Part shown: piece by piece, positions 12,818-22,528 of the stretch | Numbering within the stretch: the first letter of the stretch is position 1 | Layout: each line of letters opens with the position of its first letter | Assembly (NCBI GenBank): GCA_003024175.1 | Contig: MDYQ01000041.1 | Span: forward strand, 62,001-126,000 | Direction of reading: 5' to 3' | Source: Planoprotostelium fungivorum | Taxonomy: Eukaryota > Evosea > Variosea > Cavosteliida > Cavosteliaceae | DNA length: 64,000 bases | Notes under the pieces: model-generated | Seen by the model: the letters and a program-made list of their open reading frames with translations, nothing else | Databases searched by the model: none | Told to the model about the DNA's origin: nothing | Translations under genes and position numbers: made by a program

Positions 12818-13164
12818 CTTCTCGTGTCACGCGATGAGGAAAATGTTTTATCTCTCAGGTAGTGTCAGGCGCATTTCTGTTCATCCGGGTGTCAGTTCAT
12901 AGGAACTTTGATCACATCAATTTCGCGGCTCTCAACGCGTATAAATTATTATCGGCGTCACAGGAGCTTTCGAAGGGGTTATGGATTCTCATGATGATCT
13001 CGTGCACGAGACGATGAGTGTCATAGAGTCAACGTTTCAGAATGTTACGTTCGTGTCATCTCTTCATTTTCTTTCGTGTGTTACCGATGGGGTCGTGTTG
13101 CAAGAGGATCTGATCGTTCTCTCTGATGATGTTCATTTTGAATGAGCGAAAGCCAAGATCCAAG
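12818..13164. other. Intergenic region upstream of receptor copy 4
   Basis: Upstream flank of receptor copy 4 and 3' flank of the STN1-like gene. No coding frame of note. Confidence 0.4.
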
Positions 13165-13820
13165 TCAGTTTCCATTTGTTCGTGATTGGTAGATGATCTG
13201 TGCCCAATGGTGAAGTTCCGCATTCAAATCTTCTTCTTTGACTATCGTGACAGTTAGAAAAGCACAAGATCATTACATTCATGTCAATGATCTCCTCACC
13301 GATGATACTGAGGATGATCTCCAATTTTCCCTTGAAGAAACTTGTCTTGCCTCTTAACGTGACCAAATGACCCACATCAACATCGGGATCACTCTTCACT
13401 CCAAAGACACTGCAGAGAGGTCAGTGTCTCTCTTCATCTTGAAAACCACCTCGACCATGCGGGCTCTGCAAGCTCTGTCGGTCTCGTGGGTTGAGTGTAT
13501 GGATATTCGTTTCCATCGACCCAATCGTGATGAAAGATGCAATGGAATACGGCAGTTCCATCATCGACGAGATATAGTGTTCTTCGTCGGATCAATCGTG
13601 TCTTGGCGATGATATAGCCGACAATGTGGACGAGTTGTTGTTGTTCTCGTAGACTGGACAGGAAACATCGCAGGTGGGGCCCATCTGGTAGATAATTGTT
13701 ACATCTGTTGCCGATCATGTTCTCGAGATCAACTTTGTATTGAAAATGTTTGATTCCATCCCCAAGATCCTCAAGATGTGGATTGAAGAGCCCAGAGACC
13801 TCAGATATATGGATGGATGT
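13165..13820 (-). CDS. STN1-like OB-fold protein (CST telomere complex)
   Basis: Three exons assembled by eye. Exon 1 carries HLRCFLSSLREQQQLV then HIVGYIIAKTRLIRR, LYLVDDGTAVFHCIFH. Exon 2 has DVDVGHLVTLRGKTSFFKG and LEIILSII. Exon 3 has DLNAELHHWAQIIYQS and the stop at 13165. The order of a VxxVG strand, a yxldDgTg strand, a VxG strand and a final DxNxExxHW helix is that of the STN1/RPA2 OB fold. STN1 binds single-stranded telomeric DNA in the CST complex with CTC1 and TEN1. The start is uncertain: the frame is open from 13820, an internal ATG lies at 13718, and an upstream exon is likely. RPA2 is the main alternative, but its winged-helix tail is absent. Confidence 0.6.
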
Positions 13821-13978
13821 TTATCAACCAGCTCCCGAGAGGCCGTCAGCTCGGTGATGTGAGGTATCACATCACATCAGGTGCGTGAACCGTAACGCGG
13901 ATTCCATATCACTTTTCACTTACTTACGTTACAAGCCAACAGTAGAGCCATCTTTATAACTAACAACTACGAAACAAC

Positions 13979-15155
13979 ATGAGCTATTCCATCCAAGGTC
14001 AAGTCGCTATCATCACAGGCGCCTCTTCTGGCGTGGGTCGCTCCATCGCTGTCTCTCTTGTCAAAGAAGGTTGCAAGGTGAGAGGACTGACACGTAAGAA
14101 AAGTCATCCAGACGCTGAAGAGAACACAGGTGGTGATCAGTGGAACGAACGAGAAGAACTTGAAAGAAACAGAGAGTGCATGCAAAACCGCAAGACCTGA
14201 CGCCAACGTCCACCTCGTTATCGCCAACCTGAAAGAGCTAGATGGCACCCAAAAGTCCGTATCATCATCATCTGACGAGACACATTCTCCAACACGAATT
14301 GACGATCTTTCAGGATCATCGACGAGACGAATCGCGCGTTCGGCGCCATCAACATCCTCGTCAACGCCGCAGGTGAAGATGCAAAGACATCCGTGAAGAA
14401 GCTGAGACGTACGTAGGAGTTCTGGCCAGCTTCGATGACTCCCTCGAGGATTGGGAGAACACCATCCAACTCAATCTCATCGCCTTGATGAGAGCCACAA
14501 AGTTGTCTCTACCTCACATCACCAAACACCCCAGGTCAGTCGTTCATCATCGTCAACGTCTCGTCTGCATCACAACGTCACCTGACTGTGACATACAGAG
14601 GTGCCATCATCAACATCGCTTCTGTTTCGGGCAGAGAGGCGTTCAAGGGCCAGGGACCTTACACTGCGTCTAAATACGGTGTCGTTGGTTTCAGCAAGTC
14701 CATCTTTCAAGATGTCCGAGAGAAGGGAGTTAAAGTGAGAGATCTTTCGTGTACTCCTTCACGATCGTGTCATCGATCATCATCAAGATCGTCTCATCAC
14801 TCGTATCACCTCTCCCTCGTCTCATCGATCACTGTTGAGATCATCTCACCACATCACTTACCCATCATCATCACCATCGCGTCTGATCGATCGTCATCGC
14901 ACGCTCACCTGACACGCTTACCAGGTGTGCAGCATCGAACCTGGCTTCATCAACACACCCATGGTTCACGACAAGGAAGGACTCGATTTCGACAAGATGA
15001 TTCAACCGGAAGACGTGGCCGAGACAGTCGTCTTTGTTCTCAAGTTTCCAGAGACGGGGTGAGGAGTGTGAAGAGAAGGGAAAGTGAGAGAGGACAGATG
15101 TCCCACGGAGATACTGTTACAGCCACAGAGGAGTCCTTACATCGCTTCGAAATAA
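13979..15155 (+). CDS. Short-chain dehydrogenase/reductase (SDR)
   Basis: Classical SDR with several short introns. Exon 1 starts at ATG 13979 (MSYSIQGQVAIITGASSGVG) with the TGxxxGxG cofactor motif. Later exons carry INILVNAAG (the NNAG equivalent), INIASVSGRE with the catalytic Ser region, YTASKYGVVGFSKS (YxxxK) and IEPGFINTPMV. The last intron-rich stretch (about 14,737-14,925) is full of ATC repeats. The last exon ends IASK with its TAA inside an AATAAA signal (15153-15155). Substrate unknown; the motifs fit a 3-oxoacyl reductase-like NAD(P)-dependent enzyme. It is not closely similar to the three CsgA-like SDR copies further right. Confidence 0.8.
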
Positions 15156-15311
15156 AGAGACGATGTTCATCACTTCATGCTCGGATGATGTCTCGTTGTG
15201 TCGATTCTGGTCTCACCAGATGATCATGTCTTTCATCGGCTGATCCGTTGAAGCGTTTGTGTTTTTGAGAAGGAGGAGGACATGCGAGTGAGGACAGAAT
15301 CTTATAGATAA

Positions 15312-15749
15312 CCTCTTCGTGGATGGAAGACATCCGATGCTGATGTCTCATCGCCACACGGATATTTGAACACCACTTCAGCTCTTGAGACAACCTCAGA
15401 TGCAGATACCACCTTTGCAGAGAACGCGTCAGGTGATGCCACCACCTCAACTGCAGACACAACTTCAGCCGTAGAGACGACCTCCACTGATGACACCACC
15501 TCTGCAGAGACCACTTCGGCCGCCAACACCACCTCTGTCGCAGACACTACCTTGACTGTCGACACCACCTCTGCTATCGATACCACATCAGCCGTAGAGA
15601 CCACATCAGATGACGACACCACATCTGCTGCAGAGACGACCTCAGCTGTCGACTCCGCTGCAGAGACCACATCAGCTATCGACTCCACCTCCGCTGGTTT
15701 CAACCAACAATCACCGCAAGAGTGTGAGGGGTCATCATTCCATTGCTGA
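15312..15749 (+). CDS. Ser/Thr-rich repeat frame (mucin-like), unassigned
   Basis: An open frame with no ATG near its left end, so it would need an upstream exon. It encodes about 20 imperfect repeats of the type DTTSAVETTSA and ends at a TGA at 15747-15749 after a short unique tail. Repeats differ mainly at third codon positions in this frame (Thr ACA/ACC/ACG/ACT; Ser TCA/TCC/TCG/TCT; Ala GCA/GCC/GCT), which favours plus-strand coding over the minus-strand Val/Ser frame across the same bases. It may be an O-glycosylated stalk or a decaying gene. No domain recognised. Confidence 0.3.
   Translation, partial: PLRGWKTSDADVSSPHGYLNTTSALETTSDADTTFAENASGDATTSTADTTSAVETTSTDDTTSAETTSAANTTSVADTTLTVDTTSAIDTTSAVETTSDDDTTSAAETTSAVDSAAETTSAIDSTSAGFNQQSPQECEGSSFHC
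15373..15699 (+). repeat. Degenerate tandem repeat, codon-aligned (GACACCACCTCNGCN)
   Basis: Units of 12-18 bp built on GAC/GAG-ACC-ACC-TCN-GCN, all multiples of three, covering most of the Ser/Thr-rich frame. Confidence 0.75.
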
Positions 15750-16041
15750 TAATAGGACTAACAGTTCACATTCTGACAGTGTATCAAAATCACAAGAAGA
15801 TCGAGGAACTACGATTACATGTAAGATAAATAAGAGAAGCCAAAAACGGTCTGTGTTCTATTTATCTTATTATAAACTCAACATTGAAGCGAATGTTGGG
15901 TGATCCGCTCCGTCCCAAGAACAGGGTCTCCGATGTTCAGCCGTATCACCTTTCAGAAACGCGAGACCAAGCTCTTCAAAACACAGCACTCATAACGTTC
16001 TTACAGCTGAGTAACAAAGCTATCTCTGCTTGGCTCAGAGA
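15750..16041. other. Intergenic region
   Basis: AT-richer sequence between the repeat frame and the glycosyltransferase-like gene. No feature seen beyond a probable promoter for the latter. Confidence 0.35.
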
Positions 16042-17281
16042 ATGAGGAAGATCAATGGAAAATGCGAGAAGTTAATCATACTGCTTATGTTCACTGTGCT
16101 CCTCGCCATTTTCACGATCAGGAAGTCAATGATGTCTGAGTGGATCAGAAATGATCTTAAGTCTCAGTTTGGTGATTCATGCTGGACCTATCTCGTGGGT
16201 ATTCTTATCCTCTTCAACATTTGACTCGATCAGGAGAGGTTCTCTGGGTATGGAGAAACAGAAAACATGATGCACCTCAACTCCCTTCTCTTGGATCGAA
16301 TGAACCAGACTAGTCAACGCCAGACTGTCCTATTTCGCACAGATCACCGACACGCCCTCACACCTGACGCAACGTTACACCTGCAGGCTTTGCTGGTTGA
16401 ATCTGCCATCAACAGCACTATGGACTTTCACATCGTGATGGACGTTGGTGATCGACCATTAACCGAGAAAGAGTTTCAGAAGTTGAAAGAGGAGAAAATG
16501 CCTCCGCAGTTCTGGCCATTCATCATCCAGATGGACACGGACACCGTTCGAAGGGACTATCCCCTCTTTCGATCGAATTGGGAAGATGGCCACGCGCAGC
16601 TGTCTCTCGTCGCTCGGACTATCATCCCCCAATACGATTTCTATTGGTTGGTGGAAAATGACGTCCGTCTGGTCGGCAGGTGAGAGACACATAGACAAGA
16701 GAAACTGAAGAGGAAAGCTGGACGGACGTGTTTAGAGAAGTGAAGAGGCAGTGGGCAGAGACGGAACGTGTGGGGTGGCCTGATGTGGTCAACTTCAATT
16801 TTGTGGGACCCTCTGATCGTAGATGGGCACATTACTGTAACATCGATAGTCCATACAATGGCTTGAATTTTCTCACGTGAGAGTTTTATTCAATTTTAAA
16901 TCTCCCTCGCATGTCATCAACATCATCGATCTGTGAAGACATCACAAGGGAGATGACCAACCGTCACTCGAGCTCACACCTCACAGAGGCTGGAGTCGAA
17001 GGATCATGGACGACATCAAACAGTGGACGACCTCTCATCCATTCCCGTGCAACATCGAGTGCGTCCCCAACACCCTCGCCCTTCGTTCCAATCGCACCCT
17101 CTTCGTGGCAGAGATTCCGCAAGTTGCCATGAATTACGCACCGAAAGACATGCACGATAATGGAGGCACGAAGAACACTTTCAGTTGGAAGGGAGTAGCC
17201 AAATACTATTGGAGAGAGTTTCGAGATGAGGGCAAGTGTTTCAAGTTCACGTTCGTGCACCCGGTCAAGCACGATGTGTGA
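16042..17281 (+). CDS. Type II membrane glycosyltransferase-like protein (DUF3405-like)
   Basis: Four exons. Start ATG at 16042: a short basic cytoplasmic tail (MRKINGKCEK) then a membrane anchor (LIILLMFTVLLAIFTI), the usual Golgi type II layout. The lumenal part includes FRTDHRHALTP, QLSLVARTIIPQYDFYW and LVENDVRLVG, an acidic ENDVR motif reminiscent of the ElDvRytG motif of the fungal DUF3405 glycosyltransferase-like family. Next come WPDVVNFNFVGPSD and GWSRRIMDDIKQW, ending PVKHDV with TGA at 17279-17281. Exon phases join cleanly at each GTGAG/AG pair tried. Donor sugar and acceptor unknown; the family assignment rests on a few motifs. Confidence 0.55.
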
Positions 17282-17680
17282 TCGATCATGTGAGACGATC
17301 GCGAGAAGAGTTTAAGAGGATGTAGATAAAAGGATCGAAATGATTGTCTTCACTTGTCTCTCGTGGTGATTTTTTCGTGTACGGTCTTGAGTTATGGTAG
17401 ATGATCGTCAACACAGTGACGGTGACGACATGAAAGGACTCAATTTCGATAAGATAATCCAACCAACAACAGACAGTGATGTCGATGGTGTCATCATTAG
17501 ATCTTTTTCTAGAGATTGACCATCACGCTCAGTGTGCTGTTGAGACATACAAAATGAGATAATATATTTCACGGCAAAAGATTGAACGTTGTAGAATGTT
17601 GAAAACTGTCAGCTGACTTCGCTGAAAGGGTCGTTGTGATGTGGAGACATCACACGATCATTAGAAGATCAATCATAAAT
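17282..17680. other. Intergenic region containing an SDR gene relic
   Basis: Includes the SDR relic listed separately. The remaining sequence shows nothing beyond the likely promoter of the TatD gene. Confidence 0.4.
17402..17520 (+). pseudogene. Relic of the neighbouring SDR gene (C-terminal exon fragment)
   Basis: About 100 bp align with the exon of the 13,979-15,155 SDR that encodes NTPMVHDKEGLDFDKMIQPED. The words GTCAACACA, AAAGGACTCAATTTCGA and AGATAATCCAACC correspond to TCAACACA, GAAGGACTCGATTTCGA and AGATGATTCAACC. One base is lost relative to the parent before the GGACTC block, and a TGA breaks the frame. No other exon of the SDR is present nearby, so this is a fragment and not a gene. 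Confidence 0.55.
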
Positions 17681-18914
17681 ATGAATCGGCCAAAGAGAGG
17701 GGGTCGTCAAGATGCAACGGTTGAGAAGTCTCTGACCGACAAAGATACCAAGCCAAAGGTGCGATTAGAGCGACCATATCAGTCAGAACTGACTGCATAC
17801 AGCTCAATCATTTCGATATATTGAGTAACGTGAAAGACAGAATCGAATATAAGACACCGTTTGTCGATACACACTGCCATTGGCCTTTGACCATGGAGGC
17901 CTACATGAGAAAGACGAACGACTTTCAACGTATGGACGCTTATGAATTCATCCGTGACGTTTTCGGTGGCAAAGTGAGACGAGATGATAATGGACAATCG
18001 TGTTCATCTGACAGATCCAAGGTCAGTGGAATCATCAACATTCACTGCGAGGCACCTCTATCTTCCACTTGGAAAGAGATGGCCGATTCATCTTTCTGGT
18101 CTGAGATTGGAATGAGCTACGGCTTCGCCTGTGGCCTCCATCCCCATCACAGCAAAGATTGGAACGACCAATTAGAGAGTAGCCTGTTAGAGGCCATGAA
18201 ACATCCGCGGTGCGTTGCCTGGGGAGAGTGTGGTCTCGATTACCATTACGATCATTCACCCAGAGACGTCCAGGTGATGATTCGATCATGTGCATCACGA
18301 TGACTGATTCTGTAAGAGAGAAATCTTTGAGAGACAACTCAAACTGGCCGTATCATTAGGCAAGCCCATTGTCGTCCACACGAGAGAAGCAGAAGAAGAC
18401 ACGGAAGACATCATCAAGAGGTGATGATATGGACATCAGACATCGTGCACCGTGTTGACGTCCGTCACAGATGTGTACCGAAAGATCACAAAGTTCACGT
18501 TCACTGCTTCACCGATTCACCTTCCTTCGCCGCCCGTCTATTAGATCACTTTCCCAACCTCTACATCGGCGTGACAGGTGATCCATCTCATCTCGATGAC
18601 ACGAACCTCTATAACGTCCAGCAGGTGTCGTCACGTACGCCAGCAATCAGAACACGAGCCAAGTCATCCGAGAGTTAACCGGGCTGAAGAGAATCCTCTT
18701 AGAAACGGATTCACCTTTCATGACGCCCAACAATTTGAAGGGAAAGAGGCCATCGGTGTGCCACTCGGCCATGATACCGTGGACCGCTCAGTTTGTATCG
18801 AAGATCTTGGACGTAGATACGGAAGAGGTGAGACGGTGATGATGGAAGATGGAATGACGATGGAAGGTGCTGAGGGTGACGAGGCAGAACGCTTTGGATT
18901 TTTACGGAATTTAA
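17681..18914 (+). CDS. TatD-family metal-dependent nuclease
   Basis: TatD DNase in about seven exons. The chosen start at 17681 (MNRPKRGGRQ) gives a basic N-terminal extension. Its intron ends in CAG before LNHFDILSNVKDR, then the metal-binding FVDTHCHW. Other family motifs occur in order: GLHPHH, WGECGLDYH, VVHTREAEEDT, VHVHCFTDSP, LLETDSPFM, HSAMIPWTA and a final RQNALDFYGI before TAA (18912-18914). The active-site His, Glu and Asp positions are all present, so a working Mg-dependent exonuclease is predicted. In-frame ATGs also lie upstream (17639), so the exact start is open. Confidence 0.85.
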
Positions 18915-19029
18915 CGGTTTGAAGAGATAAATTTGTAGAAGAGCAGTGACGATGTTGTTGTCTCATCAAAGTGGACGAGAGAAGATGGGAAAAGAGATCA
19001 TGTTCTCATGAGATTCATTCACATGGAAT

Positions 19030-19098
19030 TTGGCACTCTTCTCTCGGCTATCGTCGGTGTCCGTGGACCTTTACGACGAGAGCGTCATCACATGCCAA
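19030..19098 (-). promoter_or_regulatory. SECIS element (form 2-like) in selenoprotein H 3' UTR
   Basis: Starts about 20 nt after the selenoprotein H stop. On the minus strand a TTGGCA/TGCCAA helix closes an internal loop, followed by ATGA (19088-19085). Next is a roughly 10-bp helix with one mismatch, an unpaired AAA (19072-19070) and a mini-stem GTC/GAC capping it. GA on the 3' side opposes ATGA. This matches the eukaryotic SECIS core (ATGA...AA...GA) with a form 2 apex and about 12 nt between ATGA and AA. Confidence 0.75.
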
Positions 19099-19117
19099 TC
19101 ATCCATCTGACGTCATC

Positions 19118-19555
19118 TCATTCCTCTTCAGAGGAAACCTTGTTCTCTTTCCCCTCCAAATGGTCTCTGATGCGTTGCACGACGACGTCGTGATCTGGCC
19201 ATTTGAGCTTGCGTGGTGGACCGAGATTGATTCCGGACCATACTGACACACTAGGTCCCTCTTTGATAGAGATGTCCACTTCAAACGAGTTCTTTCTTCC
19301 CAATTTAACCTATCGAGATCAGATCATAAGAAGGTAGCACATGATGTGCACCTCGATGTCAGCAGATGGAAACTCTTCTTCTAATCTTGCTACAAGGGCC
19401 TTTCCCTTGCTGGCATACGTGGATCAAGTGTTGGCTCTTTCGAGAAGAATGTGAAGATCAACAGTGTCTCCCTCTCTTGTGGTTTGGTTCTTCGACTTCT
19501 TTACGACCACCTCTTCAAGATCTTCGTTGACCTTCTTTCTCTTGCCTCTTGGCAT
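19118..19555 (-). CDS. SELENOH: Selenoprotein H (selenocysteine at TGA 19426-19424)
   Basis: Two exons. Start ATG at 19555 opens a basic, nuclear-type N-terminus (MPRGKRKKV), then VDLHILLERANT, an in-frame TGA (19426-19424) and STYASKGKALVARLEEEFP. Exon 2 gives VKLGRKNSFEV, VWSGINLGPPRKLKWP and an acidic tail to TGA 19120-19118. SFEV and GPPRKLK are hallmarks of vertebrate SELENOH, whose redox motif CTSU aligns with ANTU here. The Sec is kept but the partner Cys is Ala, which is unusual. A SECIS-like hairpin follows the stop. SELENOH is a thioredoxin-fold nuclear redox protein. Reading TGA as stop would leave a 43-residue peptide and fail to explain the conserved downstream sequence. Confidence 0.85.
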
Positions 19556-19930
19556 GATGCGTGCTGTTGTATGAATTAAATGGTGTATTTAATTCTGGAA
19601 GGCGGGAAATTCAAATGATGATATCACACGTATCCGTGGTGCAACCTTTTAGCATAGAATGAGTTCAGGTGTAAAATGTTTCTGTCTCTCGAAGTGACAT
19701 CCTCTCGATGACTGAGAAAGTCATATTGGCACCTCTTTGTGTCCGTCCGATGATGCATCACGTGGAGTAATTCCTCACACGGTCATGAGGCATGAGAAAT
19801 CATCTTTCCTCGCATTAAATACAAGATAACACTCGATTTCGGCATCTCGATGGTAACAAATCAGCCGAATTTCTCCTTCCTACTACTCCATCTTCTTCAT
19901 AATCAACCATCCTACCTTCCAATCAACACT
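19556..19930. other. Divergent promoter region, selenoprotein H / SDR copy 1
   Basis: Shared upstream region of two divergent genes. It contains the GGCGGGAAATTCAAA box and a block of about 110 bp (19,600-19,710) that recurs, diverged, at 21,314-21,425 upstream of SDR copy 2. Confidence 0.5.
19601..19615 (+). promoter_or_regulatory. E2F-like box GGCGGGAAATTCAAA
   Basis: Contains TTTCCCGCC on the minus strand, the textbook E2F/DP site. It lies 46 bp upstream of the selenoprotein H start and 316 bp upstream of SDR copy 1. The same 15-mer recurs at 21,314 and 32,142. Confidence 0.45.
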
Positions 19931-20742
19931 ATGAGTACCCCTGCAAACAGCACTGAACAGAAAGTCTGGCTCATCTCTGGTGCCAACCGTGGTATCGGCT
20001 TTGGCTTAGTCAACAATCTCCTCGCAAGATCTGACGTCATCATATATGCTGGAGCCAGAGAGCCAGCCAAGGCTACAGAGCTGCAGAAGCTGGCAGCCGA
20101 GCACAAGAACTTGCACATCGTCAAGCTCACTTCTGGCTCTGTCGAAGAGGCCAAACAAGTGGCAGCCGTCATCGAGAAGGTCAGATGATCGTTTCGTGTG
20201 TCATTAGTCTGACTCTCTTCAAGCAATCTGGCGGTCTTGACTACGTCGTCGCTAACGCTGGTATTGCCAACTTCACCTCTAGACTGGAGGCCGTCACCCT
20301 CGAGGACTTCAACGAACACTTCCAAGTCAACGTAGTCGGCGTCCTCGTTTTATTCCAGGCCACCCTTCCCCTTCTCCTCAAGAGAACGACGAGAGTCTTC
20401 GAGGCCGTCGGCTCGGGCGCGGGCAGCATCACGAACGCTCACCACTTCGTGGCTTTCAACAACGGATCGTACAGCTTATCGAAGGCCGCCCTCAACTATC
20501 TCGTCCGCAGGATATCTGTAGAGCACGCCCAAGACGATCTCATCGCTATCGCGGTACATCCCGGTTTAGTCGAGACGGATTCGTCGAAAGAGTTCTTGAA
20601 GAGACCCGAGGCCGCAGCTTTGAAGAGCGGCGCCATCCAGCCGGATGACAGTGCCAAGGCTCTGTTGGCGATCGCGGACAAGGCGACGAAGGAGACAAGC
20701 GGCAAGTTTTTGAACTACGATGGTACAGAGTTACCCTGGTAA
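19931..20742 (+). CDS. SDR oxidoreductase, CsgA/C-factor-like (copy 1)
   Basis: Two exons split by one intron of about 44 nt after VAAVIEK. The first exon, from ATG 19931, begins MSTPANSTEQKVWLISGAN and carries GANRGIGFGL (TGxxxGxG) and AGAREPAKA. The second has YVVANAG (NNAG-like), VNVVGVLVLFQATLPLL, the catalytic YSLSKAALNYLVRR (YxxxK), VHPGLVETD and the shared end NYDGTELPW. Cytosolic NAD(P)-dependent reductase; substrate unknown. Nearly identical to copies at 21,645 and 32,750, including the intron position and the 5' leader. Its 3' flank holds a fragment resembling a receptor 3' UTR. This copy has ETDSSKE where copies 2 and 3 have ETDMAQK/ETDMSQK. Confidence 0.88.
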
Positions 20743-21644
20743 TATTATCCGCGGGACTTGGTTCCTAACCTTTCCGACCGAAAAACATAAAAATTATTTT
20801 TACAGCGAGATTTCGTATAGAGGTAGATAAAGCAAATGAAATCATCTTTTTAATTGAATAAATTTATCATCGATCATCCAGGGTGATCTAGATGATCATA
20901 ATACAGATGGGCTAAGCCACAGTGGAAGGCAGCGTTAACACCAGGTTGACCCACGTCTCTGAAGGCATCACGCCATACAGACACTGGGGGATGGCTACAA
21001 CGGAAGGACAGGGAGGTAGAGGAGGAGCGACAGTTGGTTGATGATCTATTTCACACCTCACCTGAACCATTGTATGCGTGGACTACCATTGGATTCATCT
21101 CATCAGATGATCTCACCTGACACGATTGCCGCATGTGAGCGAGCATCGAATTGATGGAGCCGCACATTCTCAGGGTTCAGAACTGTTTGTCTTCCATCGA
21201 TCTCATCGAATGTCCGTGAAGGATGTATAAAACAATAAATATAAATAAATTATCCATTTCGTGCGAAGGGAAAGGTTAGAAACCCAGTCCCACGGATAAT
21301 AATAATTCTCGAGGGCGGGAAATTCAAACGTTCACATTCACGCGTCCGTGGTGCGACCTTTCAGCATATAGGACGAGTTCAGGTTTATAATTGCTCTATC
21401 TCGATCAGAAAGAGAAATCCTGTTTGTGTCCCTCCGATGATGTATCACGTGAATGCAATTCTTCACACGGACGAAACAAGAGCCATCGAATCATTCATCC
21501 ATCCGTAGTGCAAGATGACAGCCATATTCCGCCACCCGATGATGACGAGATCAGCCGAACTTCTCCGCCCGACTCCCGCATCGCCGCTTTCACCTCCCTC
21601 TCTACCCTTCTTCATAATCAACCATCCTACCTTCCAATCAACAC
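20743..21644. other. Spacer between SDR copies 1 and 2, with duplicated fragments
   Basis: About 60 bp at 20,875-20,935 resemble the 3' UTR of receptor copy 2 (535-600): both carry AATAAA-type ends and GATCATC(C/T)AGGGTG. A second fragment near 21,210 shares TGTCCGTGAAGGA with the same receptor. On the minus strand, 21,180-20,925 can be read as a small spliced frame ending LVLTLPSTVA, but support is weak. The 21,314-21,425 block copies the SDR copy 1 upstream region. Confidence 0.4.
21314..21328 (+). promoter_or_regulatory. E2F-like box GGCGGGAAATTCAAA (second copy)
   Basis: Identical 15-mer, 317 bp upstream of the SDR copy 2 start, almost the same spacing as for copy 1, so it was carried along in the duplication. 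Confidence 0.4.
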
Positions 21645-22457
21645 TATGAGTACCCCTGCAAACAGCACTGAACAGAAAGTCTGGCTCATCTCTGGTGCCA
21701 ACCGTGGTATCGGCTTTGGCTTAGTCAACAATCTCCTCGCAAGATCTGACGTCATCATATATGCTGGAGCCAGAGAGCCAGCCAAGGCTACAGAGCTGCA
21801 GAAGCTGGCAGCCGAGCACAAGAACTTGCACATCGTCAAGCTCACTTCTGGCTCTGTCGAAGAGGCCAAAGAAGCAGCAGCCGTCATCGAAAAGGTCAGA
21901 TGATCTTTCCACGTGTCATTAGTCTAACTCTTGTTCAGCGATCTGGCGGCCTCGACTACGTCATCGCCAACGCTGGCATCGCCTACTCCACCTCTAGACT
22001 GGAGGCCGTCACCCTCGAAGACTTCAACGAACACTTCCAAGTCAACGTAGTCGGCGTTCTCGTCTTATTCCAAGCCACCCTTCCCCTTCTCCTCAAGAGA
22101 ACGACGAGAGTCTTCGAGGCGGTCAGCTCGGCCGTGGGCAGCAACACGAACGCTCACCTCTTTGCGGCTTTCAACAACGGATCGTACAGCTTATCGAAGG
22201 CCGCCCTCAACTATCTCGTCCGCAGGATCTCTGTAGAGCACGCCGAGGACGGTCTTGTCGCCTTCACGGTACACCCTGGCTTAGTCGAGACGGACATGGC
22301 TCAGAAATTCTTAGAGAGACCCGAAGCTGCAGCATGGAAGAGCGTTGCCATCAAGCCAGACGACAGCGCCAAGGCTCTGTTGGTTGTCACAGACAAGGCA
22401 ACGAAGGATACGAATGGAAAGTATCTCAACTACGACGGTACAGAGTTACCCTGGTAA
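21645..22457 (+). CDS. SDR oxidoreductase, CsgA/C-factor-like (copy 2)
   Basis: Tandem duplicate of the upstream SDR with the same start (MSTPANSTEQ, ATG 21645), the same single intron after AAVIEK and the same C-terminus (TELPW). GANRGIGFGL, VIANAG and YSLSKAALNYLVRR are intact, so it is predicted functional. The first exon is almost identical to copy 1 while the second exon differs in many residues (ANAGIAYST; SSAVGSNTNAHLF; VVTDKATKD), a pattern suggesting gene conversion of the 5' half. The TAA is embedded in TAATAAA. It converges on the TXNDC15-like gene with only about 70 bp between stops. Confidence 0.88.
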
Positions 22458-22528
22458 TAAACCAATTTCACGAATCTACTGTGACTTGACTTTTTGGTAA
22501 TAAGAAGAGAGGGTACAAATGAACAGGT

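Noticed and set aside
15302-15703. Minus-strand Val/Ser/Glu repeat protein
   Set aside because: No ATG, and repeat variation falls at third codon positions of the plus-strand frame instead.
19424-19426. Treating the TGA as the real stop of a 43-residue peptide
   Set aside because: Selenoprotein H similarity continues in frame after it, and a SECIS-like hairpin follows the downstream stop.
20925-21180. Small spliced minus-strand gene ending LVLTLPSTVA
   Set aside because: Short, with ambiguous joins, and overlapping a fragment similar to a receptor 3' UTR. Kept only as a remark on the spacer.
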